From Clostridiales bacterium (GTDB lineage: Bacteria > Bacillota > Clostridia > Christensenellales > JAISNN01), in NCBI GenBank assembly GCA_031289865.1, contig JAITOQ010000233.1, positions 1 through 8,820 on the forward strand: DNA of 8,820 nucleotides, in the 5' to 3' direction. How positions within the stretch are numbered: position 1 is the stretch's first letter; every line of letters begins with the position of its first letter. Shown here in pieces: positions 6,433-8,820 of the stretch. The notes beneath the pieces were generated by a model, which saw nothing but the letters and a program-made list of their open reading frames with translations, was not told the origin of the DNA and did not search any database. Both the position numbers and the translations under genes were made by a program.

Positions 6433-7422
6433 TACAAAATTTGTCCACTTTTCGTATGCCGCAATATATTCCTCGGCATATACGGCGGCTTTTTTTTCAA
6501 TTTCAAGCTCTGTCGGAGAGCGCGTTTCTCCGTCTTGCAAGTCCTCGATATTTTTTAAGACCGCTCCGCGAATATCGGAAATCTCCCGATCAAAATCCCT
6601 CGGCACGGCTAAATCCAAAAACAATCGCGTTTTTGTATCCTCTTCTATCGCCGCAATCACCCCGTCCGCTTTCAACGTCGTGTGCGGACTTTTGGTCGCG
6701 CCGACGATAACGTCCGCGCTCTTTATATACCGATAGCGGTCGGAATAGCCGATTGTCCCGACGCCGTTCGGCGGCTCGCGTCCCTCTGCGCGTTTTGTCA
6801 CGCTGACGAGGTATCCGCGCTCCGCTAAAAGCCCCGCGACGCTAAGCCCGACGACGCCGCTCCCGATAATCAATGCGGTTAGTGGGTTTTTTTTATTCGG
6901 TTGAAAATTCTCTATTTCCTTTACCGCAAGACAAGCAATCCCGCCGCGGGTTCCTCCGTTTTGGATTTCGGTCTTTAAGCGTTTTGCATAAGTCACCGCA
7001 AGCTGTACTGCTTTTTTTAAGCGGTTGTCCGACGCACCGCATTTCGCCGCAAGCTCCGCAGCCGCTTTTACTTGTCCCAAAATCTGATCTTCAAAAAAAA
7101 TGCGGGATAAAAGTCCCGCCGCCGTCCCAAAAAGGCGGCGCAAGGCTTCGCCGCCCTCGGTCGTCTCAACCGCCGCGGCTAATTCCTCCGACGATTCGCC
7201 CACCGTATTAAAGAATAATCCGACCGCATCGAGGTCGCATTCCGCGCTCAAATAAAGCTCCGTGCGATTGCATGTGGACAAAATCAACGCGCCGCGCACG
7301 CTTTTATTTTCCATAAGGCGCGCATAAGCCGCAACCGTTTTTGCCTCGGTCAGATATACGCGTTCGCGCAAAGACAAATCGGCGGTCTTATGGCTGATTC
7401 CGACCGAAACAAGTCCCGTCAT
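6412..7422 (-). CDS. hemA: Glutamyl-tRNA reductase lacking the C-terminal dimerisation domain
   Basis: HemA reduces glutamyl-tRNA(Glu) to glutamate-1-semialdehyde with NADPH, the first committed step. GISHKTADLSLRERV opens the protein. The catalytic Cys51 is in STCNRTELY. DQILGQVKAA follows, then the NADPH-binding domain with ALIIGSGVVGLSVAGLLAERG. The family is usually 400-450 residues; this one has 336 and stops just after the long linker helix (EYIAAYEKW), so the dimerisation domain is absent. The last codons (LKIES) and the stop are encoded by the heptad repeat, and no remnant of the missing domain is seen downstream. The ATG overlaps the sirC stop (ATGA at 7419-7422) with GAGGAGC upstream. 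Catalytic and NADPH domains look intact, so activity is likely, but quaternary structure should differ. Confidence 0.95.
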   Translation of the reverse strand: MTGLVSVGISHKTADLSLRERVYLTEAKTVAAYARLMENKSVRGALILSTCNRTELYLSAECDLDAVGLFFNTVGESSEELAAAVETTEGGEALRRLFGTAAGLLSRIFFEDQILGQVKAAAELAAKCGASDNRLKKAVQLAVTYAKRLKTEIQNGGTRGGIACLAVKEIENFQPNKKNPLTALIIGSGVVGLSVAGLLAERGYLVSVTKRAEGREPPNGVGTIGYSDRYRYIKSADVIVGATKSPHTTLKADGVIAAIEEDTKTRLFLDLAVPRDFDREISDIRGAVLKNIEDLQDGETRSPTELEIEKKAAVYAEEYIAAYEKWTNFVKLKIES

Positions 7423-8093
7423 AAAAAAAGCTCCTCAACCGCTTTTTTAAGCTCTTGCGCAAGGTCTTGCCGTTCGCGCTCTTCGCCGACCGTCAAATCA
7501 TCGCGTTTTTGTTTTCCGCACTCTTCGCCGACCGTTAAGCCGCCGCTGCCTTGTCTTTCGTCTTTTGTCCCGTCGCGGTTTTGTTTTTCGTCTTTTATCA
7601 AAGCGTCCCGTTTTTCTTTCAAAACCGCAAGCCGCTCGCCGATCTTGTCGGGGAGACATTCTCCTATCCGATCCCGTACCGCTTGCGCCGCGGACGGACA
7701 TGCGCCCGCCGTCGAAACCGCGACCGTACAATCCCCTCTTTTTAAAATCGCCGAGAAAATGAAATCGCAATCGTCTATCGAATCTACCGCGTTTACAAGC
7801 ACATTTTTTTGTCTTGCGATATCGGAAATGCCTTTATTAACCTCTACGGAGTCCGTGGCGGCGACAACATAAAAAACGTCCTCTATATCGACCGCCGAAA
7901 AAGCCCGCGTAACGAGTACGATTCGTCCGCTTTTTGCAAGAGCCGCAAGTGTCGGAGAAACTTTTTCCGCAACGACCGTGAGATTTGCGTCAAACTCCAA
8001 AAGCCCTTTTACCTTGCGCTCCGCGACGCTTCCGCCGCCTACGACTAAGCCCCTAAGATTTTTGATATCGATAAAAAACGGAAAATAAGCCAT
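7419..8093 (-). CDS. sirC: Precorrin-2 dehydrogenase / sirohydrochlorin ferrochelatase-type protein
   Basis: The protein resembles the N-terminal half of CysG and Met8p. These oxidise precorrin-2 to sirohydrochlorin with NAD and may insert iron to give siroheme. From the start at 8093 it has 224 residues: MAYFPFFIDI, the NAD-binding VVGGGSVAERKV (17-28), VNAVDS with D104 at the position of the catalytic Asp, and VAVSTAGACPSAAQAVRDRI for the helical part. I reject the longer frame from 8186 because its first 31 codons cross the promoter and repeat. The C-terminal region from about 165 is a charged low-complexity stretch with repeated words (LTVGEE at 186-191 and 200-205; KQNRDG and KQKRDD). 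It is the first gene of the hem operon, coupled to hemA by ATGA. No ribosome binding site precedes it, which fits a leaderless mRNA. Whether it also chelates iron cannot be told. Confidence 0.93.
   Translation of the reverse strand: MAYFPFFIDIKNLRGLVVGGGSVAERKVKGLLEFDANLTVVAEKVSPTLAALAKSGRIVLVTRAFSAVDIEDVFYVVAATDSVEVNKGISDIARQKNVLVNAVDSIDDCDFIFSAILKRGDCTVAVSTAGACPSAAQAVRDRIGECLPDKIGERLAVLKEKRDALIKDEKQNRDGTKDERQGSGGLTVGEECGKQKRDDLTVGEERERQDLAQELKKAVEELFL
7479..7600. repeat. In-frame short duplications in the sirC C-terminus
   Basis: CTCTTCGCCGACCGT occurs at 7479-7493 and 7521-7535 (offset 42 bp, 14 codons). TCGTCTTTT occurs at 7558-7566 and 7588-7596 (offset 30 bp, 10 codons). CGCGTTTTTGTTTTCCG (7503-7519) resembles CGCGGTTTTGTTTTTCG (7574-7590). 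They encode the repeated charged words at the SirC C-terminus. Confidence 0.75.
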
Positions 8094-8099
8094 GAAAAC

Positions 8100-8128
8100 A
8101 TTATATCTCACAAAAGTTATATAGTCAA
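8100..8128 (-). promoter_or_regulatory. Promoter of the siroheme operon, predicted leaderless
   Basis: On the minus strand TTGACT (8123-8128), 17 bases, then a perfect TATAAT (8100-8105). Only 6 bases (GTTTTC) separate the -10 box from the sirC ATG at 8093. A start site 7 bases after the -10 box falls on the A of that ATG. No Shine-Dalgarno sequence lies at a usable distance. Confidence 0.8.
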
Positions 8129-8130
8129 GT

Positions 8131-8224
8131 AAAAAAATTGAAAGTTGAAAAGTAACGGTCGCTCCGCTCCGATAAAAAAATGACATCGGCTTTTCTTTAT
8201 ATCCTCAACTTTCAACTTTCAATT
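8131..8224 (-). terminator. Probable terminator after the JAMM gene, formed by the dispersed repeat
   Basis: Read on the minus strand, arm 8224-8210 pairs perfectly over 15 bp with 8150-8136 (AATTGAAAGTTGAAA with its complement). The hairpin is followed directly by seven T (8137-8131). A nested CCGAT/ATCGG stem (8189-8185 with 8173-8169) lies in the loop. The stem is AT-rich and the loop long, so efficiency is uncertain, but its place between the JAMM stop and the sirC promoter fits. Confidence 0.45.
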
Positions 8225-8230
8225 TTCAAC
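8136..8230. repeat. Dispersed element with inverted heptad arms at the JAMM 3' end
   Basis: This is a shorter relative of the element at 6109-6246. It has heptad arms at both ends (8136-8153 and 8204-8230) and an inner GTCGCTCCGCTCCGATAAAAAA core. Its right arm supplies the last codons and stop of the JAMM gene. Confidence 0.75.
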
Positions 8231-8631
8231 TCAACTTCCTCAACCGCCCCGTTTCCAATCCTAAACCCTTTAAGCACTTCCTCCTCTTTTTCGAGAGAAA
8301 GTATAAAATAAAGCAGATTCGGGTCAAAGGCGAGCCGTTTGTCCTCTTCGGATGGGCGTGCGGGAGTCGAGGGGTGGGAATGAAAATTGCCGATCAAGCC
8401 GAACCCGTTTGCCCTCATGTCCTTTACCGCGGCAAATTGTTCGGTAGGCGTCATAGAAAAATGAAACGGACTTTCGTCCGCATTCTTTAAAAGGTAGACC
8501 TTTGATATCTCAACAATCCCGCCCCCGTCAAGCGTTTTACCGCCCAAAAGTCCGCACGCCTCATTTGGGAGCGCGGCGCGTGCGTGGGCTAAAATCGCGT
8601 CATAGTCATCTTTTTTTAACAACGCTTTCAT
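8212..8631 (-). CDS. M67-type (JAMM/Mov34/MPN) metallopeptidase, sulfur-carrier processing type
   Basis: The 139-residue protein has the full JAMM zinc motif: E24 in PNEACGLLGG, then H84-x-H86-x7-S94-x2-D97 in NFHSHPSTPARPSEED. All predicted zinc ligands and the catalytic Glu are present. Single-domain bacterial members such as Mec+, QbsD and HcyD remove residues from the C-terminus of ThiS/MoaD-like sulfur carriers to expose Gly-Gly. Here the ATG overlaps the stop of a ThiS-like gene (ATGA at 8628-8631), so the two are probably translationally coupled. That carrier ends in GGGR. The most likely job is therefore trimming the carrier. The last residues (LKIES) and stop come from the heptad repeat and match the HemA tail exactly, but the catalytic domain is complete. 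A general deubiquitinase role is unlikely. Confidence 0.92.
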   Translation of the reverse strand: MKALLKKDDYDAILAHARAALPNEACGLLGGKTLDGGGIVEISKVYLLKNADESPFHFSMTPTEQFAAVKDMRANGFGLIGNFHSHPSTPARPSEEDKRLAFDPNLLYFILSLEKEEEVLKGFRIGNGAVEEVELKIES

Positions 8632-8820
8632 CTGCCGCCGCCCATAAAGTATAAAAATTCCGCTTCGTCGCCGTCGTGTACGACAAAGGTGTCGTATTCC
8701 GCATTCGGGACGATTTCGCCGTTTATCTGTACGGTGACGTAATCGTGTACCTTGACTTCTTTTTTTATGAGCAGCTCGCGGATTGTGAGCGCGCCGCCGA
8801 AGTCCTCTTTGTTTCCGTTT
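8628..8820 (-). CDS. ThiS/MoaD-like sulfur carrier protein with a C-terminal GGGR (5' end outside window)
   Basis: Sixty-three residues and a stop are visible; the start codon lies just beyond the right edge, probably within a few codons. The fold is recognisable: NG near the beginning, LTIRELLIKKEV, the strand VTVQINGEIVPNAEY and the C-terminal block DGDEAEFLYFMGGGR. ThiS proteins normally end in Gly-Gly, which is adenylated by a ThiF-type E1 and converted to a thiocarboxylate. Here an extra Arg follows GGG. Capped carriers are known for QbsE (two extra residues) and HcyS (one), where a JAMM peptidase removes the cap. The gene overlaps such a peptidase by 4 bp. Candidate roles are sulfide delivery for homocysteine or cysteine synthesis, or another thiocarboxylate pathway. 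Thiamine synthesis is less likely given the cap. Upstream genes, which would decide, are outside the window. Confidence 0.9.
   Translation of the reverse strand, partial: NGNKEDFGGALTIRELLIKKEVKVHDYVTVQINGEIVPNAEYDTFVVHDGDEAEFLYFMGGGR

Noticed and set aside
8094..8186. Longer SirC starting at 8186
   Set aside because: The extra 31 residues are translated repeat and promoter sequence. The SirC family begins at MAYFPFFIDI, and the promoter lies downstream of 8186.

Overview
The window reads as part of a Bacillota (Clostridia-like) chromosome. The pointers are a siroheme operon in the clostridial gene order, a CobA-HemD fusion, strong GGAGG-type ribosome binding sites and sigma-A-like promoters. 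The lineage call is inference; I cannot name a genus. Every recognisable gene lies on the minus strand, so transcription runs from high to low coordinates.

Layout in transcription order. (1) 8820-8212: a ThiS-like sulfur carrier (5' end outside the window) overlaps an M67/JAMM metallopeptidase by 4 bp. (2) 8231-8100: a repeat element with long inverted arms and a T-tract, a likely terminator, is followed directly by a strong promoter whose predicted start site is the A of the sirC ATG. (3) 8093-6412: sirC and hemA overlap by 4 bp. (4) 6411-6088: about 324 bp of dispersed and tandem repeats. (5) 6087-1196: hemC, cobA/hemD fusion, hemB, hemL. (6) 1195-827: heptad repeats, an 8-unit array of a 26-bp repeat, then a strong promoter. 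(7) 826-1: the start of a further gene that leaves the window. It is probably the N-terminal part of a large TPR or STAND-type protein.

Pathway. HemA and HemL make 5-aminolevulinate from glutamyl-tRNA. HemB, HemC and HemD take it to uroporphyrinogen III. The CobA domain methylates this to precorrin-2, and SirC oxidises it (and may chelate iron) towards siroheme or cobalamin precursors. No late heme gene (hemE, hemG, hemH) is visible. The sulfur carrier ends in Gly-Gly-Gly-Arg, so its Gly-Gly end is capped, and the JAMM peptidase beside it could remove the cap. This resembles the HcyS/HcyD sulfur-carrier systems. Siroheme is the sulfite reductase cofactor, so the locus may be a reductive sulfur-assimilation neighbourhood.

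Two unusual themes stand out. First, a purine-rich heptad repeat (GTTGAAA and variants) sits at the 3' ends of hemL, hemA and the JAMM gene and supplies their stop codons. Because its period is 7, three units place a TGA in all three frames. Second, several genes (hemL, hemC, sirC, and the HemD part of the fusion) carry short in-frame direct duplications or charged low-complexity inserts, and HemA lacks its usual C-terminal dimerisation domain. The genome seems prone to short duplications, and some of these enzymes are oddly shaped as a result.
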